A stretch of DNA of 64,000 bases from Neobacillus sp. CF12 (GCF_030348765.1 NZ_JAUCEU010000007.1:4623501-4687500); one strand, 5' to 3'; shown: positions 50,645 to 60,612, numbered from the stretch's first letter. The notes: generated by a model from the letters alone, not told the origin. Numbers and translations are program-made.

Positions 50645-51667
50645 ATGAAGTTATTAGTTACAGGCGGAGCTGGCTTTATTGGCAGTAATTTTGTCCGTTA
50701 TATGGTAAACAAATACCCTGAATACACTATCGTTAACCTTGATTTATTGACGTATGCTGGAAATCTTGAAAACCTTAAGGATATTGAAAATGCTCCTAAC
50801 TATAAATTTGTTCGTGGAGATATTGCTGATCGCGAATTTATTAACGGTCTTTTTCAAGAAGAAAAGTTCGATTATGTATTAAACTTTGCTGCTGAGTCCC
50901 ATGTTGACCGCAGTATTACAGATCCTGGTATTTTTGTTCAAACGAATATCCAAGGAACCCTTGCATTACTAGATGCGGCAAAAACATTCGGTGTTACAAA
51001 GTACTTGCAAGTATCAACGGATGAAGTGTACGGCACATTAGGTGAAACAGGATACTTTACTGAAGAAACGCCGCTCGCTGCTAACAGCCCATACAGCGCA
51101 AGTAAGGCTGGTTCAGACCTGCTCGTACGTGCTTATCATGAAACATTTGGTCTGCCTGTAAATATTACACGCTGCTCCAATAATTATGGTCCATACCATT
51201 TCCCTGAAAAGCTCATTCCATTGATGATTATCAATGCATTGAATGATAAGGAACTGCCAATCTATGGAGATGGACTGAACATTCGTGACTGGCTTCATGT
51301 TGAGGATCACTGTCAAGCAATTGATTTGGTTCTTCACAAAGGACGCAATGGCGAAGTGTACAATGTCGGCGGTAATAATGAACGTACGAATATTGAAATC
51401 GTTAAAACGATTCTAAAGCATCTGAACAAGCCAGAATCACTAATGAAATTTGTTACGGACCGTCCTGGTCATGACCGCCGTTATGCAATTGATGCAACAA
51501 AGCTTCGTACTGAGCTTGGCTGGTCACCGAAATATAATTTCGATACAGGTATTGAGCAAACGATTAACTGGTATCTCAATAACCGCGAATGGTGGGAAAA
51601 TATCATTTCTGGTGAATACCAGGATTATGTTAAGTCTCAATATGGCGATAGATTAGGAGTAGAATAA
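50645..51667 (+). CDS. rfbB: dTDP-glucose 4,6-dehydratase
   Basis: A 340-residue extended SDR, the second pathway step. It shows GGAGFIGSNFVRY (NAD loop), NFAAESHVDRSI, STDEVYGTLG (Thr-Asp-Glu active-site triad), SPYSASKAGSDLL (YxxxK), RCSNNYGPYHFPEKLIP and RDWLHVEDHC. TAGGAGGAAAG precedes the ATG. The rfbD start follows the stop directly. Confidence 0.96.
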   Translation: MKLLVTGGAGFIGSNFVRYMVNKYPEYTIVNLDLLTYAGNLENLKDIENAPNYKFVRGDIADREFINGLFQEEKFDYVLNFAAESHVDRSITDPGIFVQTNIQGTLALLDAAKTFGVTKYLQVSTDEVYGTLGETGYFTEETPLAANSPYSASKAGSDLLVRAYHETFGLPVNITRCSNNYGPYHFPEKLIPLMIINALNDKELPIYGDGLNIRDWLHVEDHCQAIDLVLHKGRNGEVYNVGGNNERTNIEIVKTILKHLNKPESLMKFVTDRPGHDRRYAIDATKLRTELGWSPKYNFDTGIEQTINWYLNNREWWENIISGEYQDYVKSQYGDRLGVE

Positions 51668-52513
51668 ATGAAGGTTGTTGTAACGGGTGCAGCAGGTCAA
51701 TTAGGGCAGGATGTTCTCTTGGAACTGGAGCGTCAGAATCATCAAGCTTTTGGAGCAGATCGGCAGAAATTAGATATTACGATTGAAGAGGATGTTATCG
51801 CTTATATTAATGAAGTGAAGCCTGACGTCATTCTGCACTGTGCGGCTTATACGAATGTGGATGCTGCCGAGGAAAACGAAGATGTAGCCTATCAAATCAA
51901 TGCAATTGGTACAGAAAATTTAGCAAAAGCAGCCAAACAAACTGGTGCGAAAATGCTTTGCGTCAGCACAGATTATGTCTTTGATGGTACCGCTACTGAG
52001 CCTTATGAGGTAGATGAGCCAACAAAACCTCTTGGGGCTTATGGAAGAACAAAGTTGGCTGGTGAACAGCTTTTGCAAAAGCATTTAGATGAATTTTTTA
52101 TTGTTCGTACCGCTTGGGTGTTCGGGGTTTATGGAAATAATTTTGTTAAAACGATGATTCGTCTCGGCAAAGAGCGAGGAGAAGTCGGAGTCGTTCATGA
52201 TCAGGTTGGCTCGCCAACCTATACAGTAGATCTCGCCAAGTTCATGGTTGAAATAATGGAGACAGATAAATATGGCGTATATCATGCCACAAACAGTGGT
52301 ATTTGCTCATGGTATGAATTTGCGGTAGAAATCTTTAAGCAGGCCGGAATGGATGTAAAGGTGAATCCTTTAACAAGTGACCAATTTCCACGTCCAGCAG
52401 CACGTCCTAAATATTCAGTTTTAAGCAAGAAAATGATTGAAAAGCAAGGACTAACACCACTTCGTGATTGGAAAGAAGCACTTGCTGCATACTTAGCTGA
52501 ATCAAACAAATAG
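51668..52513 (+). CDS. rfbD: dTDP-4-dehydrorhamnose reductase
   Basis: A 281-residue SDR that yields dTDP-L-rhamnose with NAD(P)H. VTGAAGQLGQDV is the cofactor loop; HCAAYTNVDAAE, STDYVFDGT, YGRTKLAGEQ (YxxxK), RTAWVFGVYGNNFVKTM and RPKYSVLS follow. Start ATG directly after the rfbB stop, with GATTAGGAG as binding site inside rfbB. It completes the operon; a GC-rich hairpin follows. Confidence 0.95.
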   Translation: MKVVVTGAAGQLGQDVLLELERQNHQAFGADRQKLDITIEEDVIAYINEVKPDVILHCAAYTNVDAAEENEDVAYQINAIGTENLAKAAKQTGAKMLCVSTDYVFDGTATEPYEVDEPTKPLGAYGRTKLAGEQLLQKHLDEFFIVRTAWVFGVYGNNFVKTMIRLGKERGEVGVVHDQVGSPTYTVDLAKFMVEIMETDKYGVYHATNSGICSWYEFAVEIFKQAGMDVKVNPLTSDQFPRPAARPKYSVLSKKMIEKQGLTPLRDWKEALAAYLAESNK

Positions 52514-52520
52514 TGTAATG

Positions 52521-52547
52521 CCCCTTTCGCTTAGAAAGGGGTAATTT
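52521..52547 (+). terminator. Hairpin after rfbD
   Basis: CCCCTTTC / GAAAGGGG with a 5-base loop; the T-run is broken (TAATTTCATTTT), so termination may be partial. Confidence 0.6.
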
Positions 52548-52759
52548 CATTTTAAAAATAAATTTTGTGAAAGAAAGAACAAAAATGTAACTTTCCCCAA
52601 TCGGTCACCGTCTATATCAGTGGGAAAATAAAATGTTGTAATTTGTCATAGAAGTGAATGATTTTTCTTATGAGCGTATTCGCTTTCATTCTTATTACAT
52701 TGGTGTTAACGTATTTTGCATTTATGTTTCATTCCTATTAAAGGGAGATAATTGTCGGA

Positions 52760-52796
52760 AATCCTAGTTTATTTCTATTATGGGTTATGCTATAAT
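52760..52796 (+). promoter_or_regulatory. Extended -10 promoter of the first tagO
   Basis: TGCTATAAT at 52788-52796 with a weak -35 (TTTATT) 17 bases upstream. In the rest of the gap 52514-52876 I see no convincing gene; a 23-codon hydrophobic frame at 52672 lacks a good ribosome binding site. Confidence 0.5.
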
Positions 52797-52876
52797 CCAT
52801 TAGGATACGTTTATATCAACTTCAATCAGACTATTAAAGTAATAAAAATATAGATACGTAAAACTTGGAGGGGCAT

Positions 52877-53950
52877 ATGCTTTATATTACTCTAGCTATC
52901 TGTTTTTTTGCGTCCATACTACTCACACCGCTTGTTAAAAAACTAGCTTTCAAAATTGGTGCAACTGATAAACCGAATCAAAGAAAAGTTCACTCACGTA
53001 TTATGCCTCGACTTGGAGGATTAGCAATATTTCTAAGCTTTATTATTGGAACACTAATCAGTGAGCCAGGTAATTTAATGTATGGAGAATTTCATTGGTC
53101 CATTATTATTGGCGCAGCCATCATCATCTTAACGGGTATGGTGGATGATGTGAAGGAAATCTCGCCAAAGGTAAAACTCTTTGGTCAAATTGCGGCAGCG
53201 GCCGTTGTTGTCATCTATGGCGGCTTGAAGGTAGAATTTATCAACCTTCCTTTCGGTGGGATTATCGACTTTGGTTACTTAAGTATCCCAATCACGATGA
53301 TTTGGATTATTGGAATTACCAATGCGATTAATCTAATTGATGGTCTAGATGGTTTAGCTGGCGGTGTTTCCTCGATTGCCTTATTTTCAATCGCAGGAAT
53401 GTCAATGGTAATGGGTAACCAATATGTTACGATTATGGCGTTAATCGTGGCTGCAAGTACAATTGGTTTCCTATTCTACAACTTTCACCCTGCAAAAATC
53501 TTTATGGGAGATACGGGTGCCCTGTTCTTAGGATATATAATTGCTGTACTGTCACTACTAGGATATAAAAATGTAACATTTATCTCATTAATTATCCCGG
53601 TTATTATTCTAGGTGTGCCAATTTCTGATACGTTTTTTGCGATCATCCGCAGGCTCGTAAACAAGCAGCCGTTATCAGCACCAGACAAATCACATCTTCA
53701 TCACTGCTTGTTGAAATTAGGATTTACACATAGTCAAACGGTCTTATTAATTTATGCAATGGCTGCACTTTTCGGTTTGGCTGCGTTTGTATTTTCACAA
53801 TCAACCGTTTGGGGTTCAATTATAGTCATCTTAGCACTATTAATTACGATAGAGTTAGTAGTAGAAAGCATAGGCCTCATTCGCGAGGATTATAAGCCAC
53901 TCCTAAAGTTCCTAAAAGGACTTAAACCGGTCAACGTAAGAAATAGATAG
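52877..53950 (+). CDS. tagO: Undecaprenyl-phosphate GlcNAc-1-phosphate transferase, TagO copy 1
   Basis: A 357-residue membrane enzyme with about ten to eleven TM segments that starts wall teichoic acid and related polymers by loading GlcNAc-1-P on undecaprenyl phosphate. Signature motifs are KPNQRKVHSRIMPRLGG, GMVDDVKEISPK (DD motif), AINLIDGLDGLAGG, KIFMGDTGALFLG and SHLHHCLLKLG. The frame opens at 52865, but TTGGAGGGG fits the ATG at 52877. A near-identical paralogue follows. Confidence 0.93.
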   Translation: MLYITLAICFFASILLTPLVKKLAFKIGATDKPNQRKVHSRIMPRLGGLAIFLSFIIGTLISEPGNLMYGEFHWSIIIGAAIIILTGMVDDVKEISPKVKLFGQIAAAAVVVIYGGLKVEFINLPFGGIIDFGYLSIPITMIWIIGITNAINLIDGLDGLAGGVSSIALFSIAGMSMVMGNQYVTIMALIVAASTIGFLFYNFHPAKIFMGDTGALFLGYIIAVLSLLGYKNVTFISLIIPVIILGVPISDTFFAIIRRLVNKQPLSAPDKSHLHHCLLKLGFTHSQTVLLIYAMAALFGLAAFVFSQSTVWGSIIVILALLITIELVVESIGLIREDYKPLLKFLKGLKPVNVRNR

Positions 53951-53964
53951 CTATATTCATAGAA

Positions 53965-53999
53965 AAGTCTAAAACATTGTTTTAGGCTTTTTTTGTTGA
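53965..53999 (+). terminator. Terminator between the two tagO copies
   Basis: AGTCTAAAAC / GTTTTAGGCT (one mismatch) with loop ATT and seven T. Confidence 0.75.
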
Positions 54000-54094
54000 T
54001 AAAATTAAACACGAAAAAATTTCCTGTTTTTTACTACACTTACGTTGTTTTCAATTTTGCTTTTATGGACAAGATACTATCGAGGAGGGTCTCT

Positions 54095-55159
54095 ATGCTG
54101 TTTTTTACCTTGATAGTATGTTTTATCATATCCATTCTTATTACTCCACTTATAAAAAAGTTTGCTGTCGTTATAGGTGCAACGGACAAGCCGAATCAGC
54201 GTAAGGTTCATCAATCGACGATGCCAAGGCTTGGCGGATTAGCCATCTTTATCAGCTTTATTGTTGGAATGTTGATATTGCAACCTATAAACCCGGCCTC
54301 AATCGCCATTCTCATAGGCAGTTTCATTATTGTTCTGACTGGAATATGTGACGATTTGTTTGAACTCTCTGCTAAGGTTAAGCTCCTAGGTCAATTAGCG
54401 GCTGCTTTTACGGTTGTTTTCTTAGGAGACCTCCAAGTAATTTTTATTAATCTCCCTTTCGGGGGTCAACTTGAATTTGGGTACTTAAGTATCCCATTTA
54501 CAATACTCTGGATTGTTGGAATCACGAATGCGATAAACCTGATTGATGGTTTGGATGGACTTGCTGCAGGTGTATCCTCAATCGCATTAGTAACGATTTC
54601 GGGTATGGCGCTCATTCAAGGAAATTTGTTTGTTGTTGCAGTCGGTACGATTGTGTTAATGGGGACTTTGGGTTTTCTCTTTTATAACTTCCATCCTGCC
54701 AGCATTTTTATGGGTGACACAGGGGCTTTGTTTTTAGGTTTTATTATTTCCGTTCTATCCCTTTTAGGTTATAAAAATGTAACGTTTATTTCGTTTGTCA
54801 TTCCAGTAATCATACTAGGAGTGCCTATAACGGATACAATTTTTGCAATCATCCGAAGAATTGTTAATAATCAACCATTGTCTGAGCCGGATAAATCTCA
54901 TTTGCACCATTGTTTACTCAGGCTTGGATATACTCACCGACAAACTGTGTTAATGATTTATGCGATGGCGGCATTATTCGGATTAGTAGCTGTTATTTAT
55001 TCTCAGGCAAGAATCGGTGTTGCCGTGCTCTTAATCGGATTACTCGTTTTGTTAATGGAGTATATTGCTGAGAAAATTGGCTTAATGGGGAATGACTTTC
55101 ATCCTTTATTAAAAATAATGCGTATCTTTAAAATATCCACTGCAAAAAATCGATCATAA
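54095..55159 (+). CDS. Undecaprenyl-phosphate GlcNAc-1-phosphate transferase, TagO copy 2
   Basis: A 354-residue paralogue of copy 1, aligning along its whole length: KPNQRKVHQSTMPRLGG, GICDDLFELSAK, AINLIDGLDGLAAG, SIFMGDTGALFLG and SHLHHCLLRLG. All catalytic Asp/His residues are kept, so it should be active. The frame opens at 53993, but GAGGAGGG and an N-terminal hydrophobic start put the real start at ATG 54095. Tandem arrangement and shared motifs imply a local duplication that has since diverged, perhaps to serve the rhamnan or glycan path separately from teichoic acid. Confidence 0.9.
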   Translation: MLFFTLIVCFIISILITPLIKKFAVVIGATDKPNQRKVHQSTMPRLGGLAIFISFIVGMLILQPINPASIAILIGSFIIVLTGICDDLFELSAKVKLLGQLAAAFTVVFLGDLQVIFINLPFGGQLEFGYLSIPFTILWIVGITNAINLIDGLDGLAAGVSSIALVTISGMALIQGNLFVVAVGTIVLMGTLGFLFYNFHPASIFMGDTGALFLGFIISVLSLLGYKNVTFISFVIPVIILGVPITDTIFAIIRRIVNNQPLSEPDKSHLHHCLLRLGYTHRQTVLMIYAMAALFGLVAVIYSQARIGVAVLLIGLLVLLMEYIAEKIGLMGNDFHPLLKIMRIFKISTAKNRS

Positions 55160-55212
55160 AAAGCAACTGATTCAAAAGATACCATGGCGGCTTTTGAGTC
55201 AGTTGCTTTGTT
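55159..55212. terminator. Bidirectional terminator between tagO copy 2 and yvyE
   Basis: AAAGCAACTGA / TCAGTTGCTTT with inner AAAAG / CTTTT pairs; convergent genes end on both sides. Confidence 0.85.
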
Positions 55213-55220
55213 AGTTCTAC

Positions 55221-55856
55221 TTAGATGTCTGCCTCAAGATATTCTAAGTCACCTTTTTTAATTTCACACTTTCCATTTGTCAGTTCAACCATCCAATCAC
55301 AAAACATATTTGCATGTTCTTCATTCACATATACTGCCAATTGAACGGACTCAAGGTATTGAATTTCTTTGATTATATAATCTGAATCCCTAAGTTCTCT
55401 TTCTACTTTCCCTAGCCAGGTGTAATCAATAGTTACATGTATTACCTGAACGAGTCTTCTCTCAACGATTCCGATTGTATCTAAGCCCTCTGATGTTGCC
55501 TTCCCATAGGCACGTATCAATCCTCCTGCTCCTAATTTAATCCCTCCAAAGTAGCGGGTAATTACGACGACAGTATCTTTAAGTTTTCTCTTTTTTAATA
55601 CTTCAAGTATCGGTACACCAGCTGTTCCACTTGGTTCGCCGTCATCATTTGCCTTTTGTATTTGATCATGTTCTCCAATGATATAGGCGGAACAATTATG
55701 TGAAGCATCCCAGTATTTTTTCTTTAGTACTTGGATAAATTCTTGGGCCTCAAGTTCTGTTTCTGCTCTCTTTATATGGGCAATAAATCTTGATTTTTGA
55801 ATAATAATTTCATGTTCTCCTACTTCTGTCCTAGCCGTAAAATATCGAGATAGCAT
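55221..55856 (-). CDS. yvyE: YigZ/IMPACT family protein (YvyE)
   Basis: A 211-residue protein of the YigZ/IMPACT family. The N-terminal UPF0029 domain shows KSRFIAHIKRAETE, ASHNCSAYI, NDDGEPSGTAGVPIL and YFGGIKLGAGGLIRAYG. The C-terminal DUF1949 domain follows. The eukaryotic relative controls GCN2; the bacterial role is unknown. The open frame extends to 55925, but GGAGGGG before ATG at 55856 gives the family length. As in B. subtilis it sits divergent from degS. Confidence 0.92.
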   Translation of the reverse strand: MLSRYFTARTEVGEHEIIIQKSRFIAHIKRAETELEAQEFIQVLKKKYWDASHNCSAYIIGEHDQIQKANDDGEPSGTAGVPILEVLKKRKLKDTVVVITRYFGGIKLGAGGLIRAYGKATSEGLDTIGIVERRLVQVIHVTIDYTWLGKVERELRDSDYIIKEIQYLESVQLAVYVNEEHANMFCDWMVELTNGKCEIKKGDLEYLEADI

Positions 55857-56117
55857 AGTATTCCCCTCCATTGCTTCTATAGATATACAAAAAAAATATT
55901 GGTGTAATATAACTTTAATATACAAGTAATTTTCCCGTGTTATAATAAATCATGTTTAAATAGTGTAAAACTCTCTGTTTTTAAAAGGTAGTTTTTTTCT
56001 ACCAAACATTATACTACTTATGAACTAGGAAGTTGGGAAAATTTTTGGTTTAATACCTAGATATAGTAAAATGTTCCAATAGGAGTTAAACTAGAAAAAA
56101 GGTCTCTGGAGGAGAGC

Positions 56118-57263
56118 ATGGCGAAAATTCAGAAGATTAATGTTAAATCAATTGATGAAATCCGTGAAGAGATGATTGAAACCGTCACTAGCAGTAAAAG
56201 TGATATCTTTCAGATAAGTGAGCAATGCAGAAAAGATTACGATAATATGACAAGTGAACTCCGAACCATTAAAGAGATGATGGTAAAATTGATTGCCGAA
56301 GAGGAACGCTTACAGGAACAGGTCCTTAAGGCTAGATTAACACTTTCTGAGCTTAGTATGAATTTTAAAGCATACACAGAAGTTGAGGTCAGGGAGGCTT
56401 ATGAAAAGGCTCATCAGCTGCAGATGGACTTGTCCATTAATTGGCAATATAAAAAGCAACTCTTGGATAAACGTGCTGACCTCGAGCGCAGGCTATTGGG
56501 CTTAGATGAAACGATTGACCGTGCAGACCAGCTCATATCGCAGATATCTGTCGTTATGAATTATCTCATGAGTGATTTAAAACTAATGGGTGAAGAATTA
56601 CAGAACGCAAAAGCAAAACAAGACTTTGGCTTGAAGATTATTGAAGCACAGGAAGAAGAGAGAAAACGGCTGTCTAGAGATATTCATGACGGACCAGCAC
56701 AAATGCTTGCCAATGTGATTATGCGATCCGATTTAGTAGATCGTGTTTATCGGGAGCAAGGTCCTGAGGAAGCTTTTAAAGAGATTGGCAGTTTTAAAAA
56801 GATGGTTCGATCCGCTCTCTATGAGGTACGAAGAATCATCTATGACCTTCGTCCGATGGCACTTGATGATTTAGGCCTAGTGCCTACCCTCAGAAAATAC
56901 TTACAAACCATCGAAGAATATCATAACAAGTCGAGAATTGAGTTCATTCCCATCGGTTTAGAACGCAGGCTTCCGACTAAATATGAAGTTGCAATTTTCC
57001 GGTTGATTCAAGAATCTGTTCAAAATGCGTTAAAACATGCCAATGCCTGCGAAATAAAAGTAAGACTTGAAATGACAAAAAAAGAACTAACTGTTTTAAT
57101 CAAGGATAATGGAACTGGTTTTGATACCACGCAAAAAAAACCCGAGTCATTCGGAATCATCGGGATGAAAGAACGGGTAGAGCTTCTTGAAGGACATATT
57201 ACGTTTGAATCTAAAATTGGGAGAGGGACATCTGTATTTATTGTTGTTCCATTACCGTCTTAA
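56118..57263 (+). CDS. degS: Sensor histidine kinase DegS
   Basis: A 381-residue cytoplasmic kinase with no membrane segment: N-terminal coiled-coil sensor region (about 20-170), HisKA_3 dimerisation with phospho-acceptor His190 in RKRLSRDIHDGPAQ, and an HATPase domain with QESVQNALKHANA (N box) and NGTGFD / GIIGMKERVELLEG. DegS phosphorylates DegU and governs exoenzymes, competence, motility and biofilm. GGAGGAGA precedes ATG. DegU starts 42 bases downstream. Confidence 0.96.
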   Translation: MAKIQKINVKSIDEIREEMIETVTSSKSDIFQISEQCRKDYDNMTSELRTIKEMMVKLIAEEERLQEQVLKARLTLSELSMNFKAYTEVEVREAYEKAHQLQMDLSINWQYKKQLLDKRADLERRLLGLDETIDRADQLISQISVVMNYLMSDLKLMGEELQNAKAKQDFGLKIIEAQEEERKRLSRDIHDGPAQMLANVIMRSDLVDRVYREQGPEEAFKEIGSFKKMVRSALYEVRRIIYDLRPMALDDLGLVPTLRKYLQTIEEYHNKSRIEFIPIGLERRLPTKYEVAIFRLIQESVQNALKHANACEIKVRLEMTKKELTVLIKDNGTGFDTTQKKPESFGIIGMKERVELLEGHITFESKIGRGTSVFIVVPLPS

Positions 57264-57305
57264 AAAAAACCAAAAATGATTACAGTGGAGCAGGAGGGGA
57301 AATAA

Positions 57306-57989
57306 ATGATGACAAAGATTGCTATAATCGACGACCATCAGCTATTCAGAGAAGGGGTTAAACGAATTCTAGAATTTGAAAAGGCATTCCAAGTTGTTGC
57401 CGAAGGTGATGATGGCAATGATGCTGTAACGATCGTTAATACGTATAATCCGGATGTAGTGATTATGGATATTAATATGCCTCAAATGAACGGGATTGAG
57501 GCTACACGTGAGCTATCTGAAAAATTCCCAGAAACGAAAATAATTATCTTATCAATCCATGATGATGAAAATTATGTAACGCATGCACTTCAGACGGGTG
57601 CTAGAGGATATTTATTAAAAGAAATGGATGCGGATGCTCTGATTGAGGCAGTTAAAGTCGTGGCCGAAGGCGGCTGCTACCTGCATCCAAAGGTAACGCA
57701 TAACCTAGTGAATGAATATCGTAAACTGACCGCTGGACGAACTGGCGGTGGAGCATTTGTTCAAACGCTTGAACTGCGTCGTCCGCTGCACTTGTTAACC
57801 CGCCGCGAATGCGAAGTACTGCAAATGCTTGCTGATGGTAAGAGTAACCGCGGAATCGGGGAAGCATTATTTATCAGTGAAAAAACAGTTAAAAACCATG
57901 TAAGTAATATTTTACAAAAAATGAATGTTAACGACCGTACGCAAGCCGTTGTTACTGCAATTAAAAACGGCTGGGTAGAAGTTCGATAA
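57306..57989 (+). CDS. degU: Response regulator DegU
   Basis: A 227-residue NarL-type regulator. The receiver has [17 protein letters not shown], phospho-acceptor Asp55 in [10 protein letters not shown] and the conserved Lys in [12 protein letters not shown]. The LuxR-type HTH (about 162-225) is [20 protein letters not shown], then [20 protein letters not shown]. It is very close to B. subtilis DegU in motifs and length (229). AGGAGGGG precedes two successive ATGs. The cluster degSU-degV-comFA-comFC matches B. subtilis order. Confidence 0.97.
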   Translation: MMTKIAIIDDHQLFREGVKRILEFEKAFQVVAEGDDGNDAVTIVNTYNPDVVIMDINMPQMNGIEATRELSEKFPETKIIILSIHDDENYVTHALQTGARGYLLKEMDADALIEAVKVVAEGGCYLHPKVTHNLVNEYRKLTAGRTGGGAFVQTLELRRPLHLLTRRECEVLQMLADGKSNRGIGEALFISEKTVKNHVSNILQKMNVNDRTQAVVTAIKNGWVEVR

Positions 57990-58003
57990 TAAAAGAAATA
58001 CAC

Positions 58004-58042
58004 GAGGGCACGCTCTGGAAATGGGCAGTGCCCTTTTCATTT
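58004..58042 (+). terminator. Terminator of degSU
   Basis: AGGGCAC / GTGCCCT with a 16-base loop followed by TTTTCATTTTT. Confidence 0.75.
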
Positions 58043-58115
58043 TTATTAAAAAATGCATTTTCATTCTGTTTCATATAAAATAGAAAAAAACATATATTTA
58101 AGGATGGTTCCAATT

Positions 58116-58955
58116 ATGAAAACTGCCGTTGTTACGGATAGTACAGCATACATACCGAAAGAACTACGTGATAAATGGAATATACATATGATCCCGTTAA
58201 ATGTCATCTTCAAAAATGAAGCATATCAGGAAGAAGTTGATATAACAGCAGCCCAATTTTATCAACAGGTGAAAGATAGCGAACTTCCAACCACCTCGCA
58301 GCCTCCAATCGGTCAGTTTGTTGAGTTGTATGAGAGATTGTCTAAAGACTATGATGCTGTCATCAGCATCCACCTCTCAAGTGGAATCAGCGGTACTTTT
58401 GCTGGTGCTGTAACGGCTAGTACCATGGTAGAAAGTATTAAAGTCTATCCATTTGATTCGGAAATCAGCTGCATGCCACAGGGGTTTTATGCTGTCGAGG
58501 CTGCAAAAATGGCTCAAAATGGAGAAGAAGCTGCTGCAATCATGTCACGGCTTGAGGAATTGAAAAAAAACGCTCGTGCCTATTTTATGGTGGACGACTT
58601 GTCCCATCTGCAGCGAGGCGGCCGTCTATCAAGTGCCCAAGCAATCATTGGCAGTTTGCTTCAAGTGAAGCCACTTCTTCACTTTGAAAACAAGGTCATC
58701 GTTCCTTTTGAAAAAATTCGTACCAGAAAGAAAGCAATGAAACGGATTGTCGACTTATTAGGAGAAGACGCTGCCAGCGGTAAGCCTTATCAAGCTGTTA
58801 TCATCCATGCTAACCGCGAAGAAGAAGCACTAGAATGGAAGTCCGAACTTGAAACGCTGTATCCCAATGTAGAATTCCTCATAAGCTACTTCGGTCCCGT
58901 TATTGGGACTCATTTAGGAGAAGGGGCCATGGGACTTGGATGGATGAGGAAATAG
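58116..58955 (+). CDS. DegV-family fatty-acid binding protein
   Basis: A 279-residue DegV/FakB fold protein. It shows VTDSTAYIP at the start (ligand-binding Asp/Ser/Thr), PTTSQPPIGQFVELYE at about 65-80, ISIHLSSGISGTFAG, AYFMVDDLSHLQRGGRLSS and PYFGPVIGTHLGEGA-type C-terminal GPVIGTH. FakB proteins present fatty acids to FakA kinase. The frame opens at 58053; AAGGATGG before ATG at 58116 sets the start. B. subtilis degV also sits between degU and comFA. Confidence 0.92.
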   Translation: MKTAVVTDSTAYIPKELRDKWNIHMIPLNVIFKNEAYQEEVDITAAQFYQQVKDSELPTTSQPPIGQFVELYERLSKDYDAVISIHLSSGISGTFAGAVTASTMVESIKVYPFDSEISCMPQGFYAVEAAKMAQNGEEAAAIMSRLEELKKNARAYFMVDDLSHLQRGGRLSSAQAIIGSLLQVKPLLHFENKVIVPFEKIRTRKKAMKRIVDLLGEDAASGKPYQAVIIHANREEEALEWKSELETLYPNVEFLISYFGPVIGTHLGEGAMGLGWMRK

Positions 58956-58964
58956 ACAATAGAG

Positions 58965-58994
58965 AAGTCAGGCGTAGGTTGCCTGACTTTTTGA
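58965..58994 (+). terminator. Terminator of degV
   Basis: AAGTCAGGC / GCCTGACTT with a 7-base loop and T-run. Confidence 0.85.
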
Positions 58995-59124
58995 ATAGAT
59001 AGTGAACTTTTACTTCTATGTAAATAAATATTAATTGATGATTTGCAGGAATACTGACAGTTTATGTTGAAAGTTCCATAGAATGTTATTAGGAGAATCA
59101 ATTATCTAGAAAGGTGGCTTTTTC

Positions 59125-60612
59125 TTGCGATTCCTTGTAAAGGATGGTCGTTTAATTCCAATTAGAGGCAAAGAAAACTCATTACCAATTTCCCAAATCC
59201 AAACCATTCCACAACCATTACTCAATCCAAACTTCCCCTTTAATCCAGATTTACAGACACTTCTTTCCGGTAAACAACTTATCCTAAACAATCTGCCCCA
59301 TACTCTCGAAGAAATCCAAACTCACTATGAAAATGGTTATGTTACCTATCGAAAAGGAATTGAATATAACAGAAATCACCCTATTTGTTCTCGTTGTGGG
59401 AACAAAGAAGCGATTTGGTTTGCACAGTTTCCCTGCTCGCAGTGCGGAGAACGATGCCTATATTGCCGTAAATGCTTGATGATGGGGAGAATCAGTGCCT
59501 GTACCCCTTTGCTCGGTTGGAATGGTCCAGCCCCCAAGCATCACTTACCTGAAAAAATCCTACAGTGGAAGGGGAAATTATCTGATGGTCAACAAGCCGC
59601 ATCAAATAGAGTAGCAGAGGCAATACAGAACATGACTGAACTGCTAGTTTGGGCTGTCTGTGGAGCTGGGAAAACGGAGGTTCTCTTCGCAGGAATAGAG
59701 GCTGCTCTTGCTGCCCAAAAAAGAGTCTGTATTGCGACACCAAGAACCGATGTTGTCCTCGAACTGACTCCGAGACTGAAAGCTGCCTTTGCAGGATTAA
59801 GTGTTGCTTCCCTATATGGTGGAAGTGAGGATCGCCATCTTTATGCCCCGCTTACAATTGCAACCACACACCAACTGCTTCGCTTTTACCATGCCTTTGA
59901 CACCGTTATTTTAGATGAAGTGGATGCCTTTCCGTATACGGTGGAGGAATCACTTCAGCATGCCGCTGTGCATGCTAGAAAATCAGAATCAGCAATGATT
60001 TACCTGACAGCGACACCTAATGAAAAATGGCAAAGGGAGTGTCGAACAGGAAAAAGGGCATTCACCACGATCCCGGCTAGATTCCATCGTCATCCGCTGC
60101 CTGTTCCTACCTTTACATGGTGTGGCAATTGGCAGAAAGTATTGAAAAAGGACAAACTCCCTGCAACTATTCTCACGTGGATAAAAGAACGACTTACGCA
60201 CAACAAACAAGCTTTGCTATTTTTCCCACATATAGGACTAATGGAAAAAGCGCTCCCCATCCTTCAATTACTAGCCCCCGATATTGAAGCAGTTCACGCA
60301 GAGGACTCAGATAGAAAAGCAAAGGTCCAAAAAATGCGAAACAAGGAAATTCCCTTTATGCTGACAACAACCATTTTAGAACGAGGAGTAACATTTCCCA
60401 ATATAGATGTTGCCGTAATTGGGGCAGAGGATGATATTTTTACCGAAAGCGCTCTAGTTCAAATTGCAGGAAGGGCTGGAAGGAGTAAGGATTATCCTGA
60501 TGGTGTTGTGACATTTTTTCATTATGGAAAAACAGATGCCATGCTAAAGGCAAGAAAACAAATTACAACTATGAATCAGGAAGGAACGCGAAAGGGGCTA
60601 ATTGACAAATGA
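59125..60612 (+). CDS. comFA: Competence ATP-dependent helicase ComFA
   Basis: A 495-residue DEAD-box-like motor that drives single-stranded DNA uptake in transformation. An N-terminal zinc module has CSRCG, CSQCGERC and CRKC (Cys 88-117). Walker A is AVCGAGKT (about 178-185), Walker B LDEVDAFP (about 263-270), then YLTATPN (motif III), TTTILERGVTFP (motif V) and QIAGRAGRSKDYPDG (motif VI). All helicase motifs are present. Start TTG at 59125 follows AAAGGTGG. I see no obvious ComK AAAA-N5-TTTT pair upstream. It overlaps comFC by 4 bases; comFB is absent. Confidence 0.95.
   Translation: MRFLVKDGRLIPIRGKENSLPISQIQTIPQPLLNPNFPFNPDLQTLLSGKQLILNNLPHTLEEIQTHYENGYVTYRKGIEYNRNHPICSRCGNKEAIWFAQFPCSQCGERCLYCRKCLMMGRISACTPLLGWNGPAPKHHLPEKILQWKGKLSDGQQAASNRVAEAIQNMTELLVWAVCGAGKTEVLFAGIEAALAAQKRVCIATPRTDVVLELTPRLKAAFAGLSVASLYGGSEDRHLYAPLTIATTHQLLRFYHAFDTVILDEVDAFPYTVEESLQHAAVHARKSESAMIYLTATPNEKWQRECRTGKRAFTTIPARFHRHPLPVPTFTWCGNWQKVLKKDKLPATILTWIKERLTHNKQALLFFPHIGLMEKALPILQLLAPDIEAVHAEDSDRKAKVQKMRNKEIPFMLTTTILERGVTFPNIDVAVIGAEDDIFTESALVQIAGRAGRSKDYPDGVVTFFHYGKTDAMLKARKQITTMNQEGTRKGLIDK

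Noticed and set aside
52672..52743. 23-codon hydrophobic peptide before tagO
   Set aside because: No good ribosome binding site; kept only as a note.
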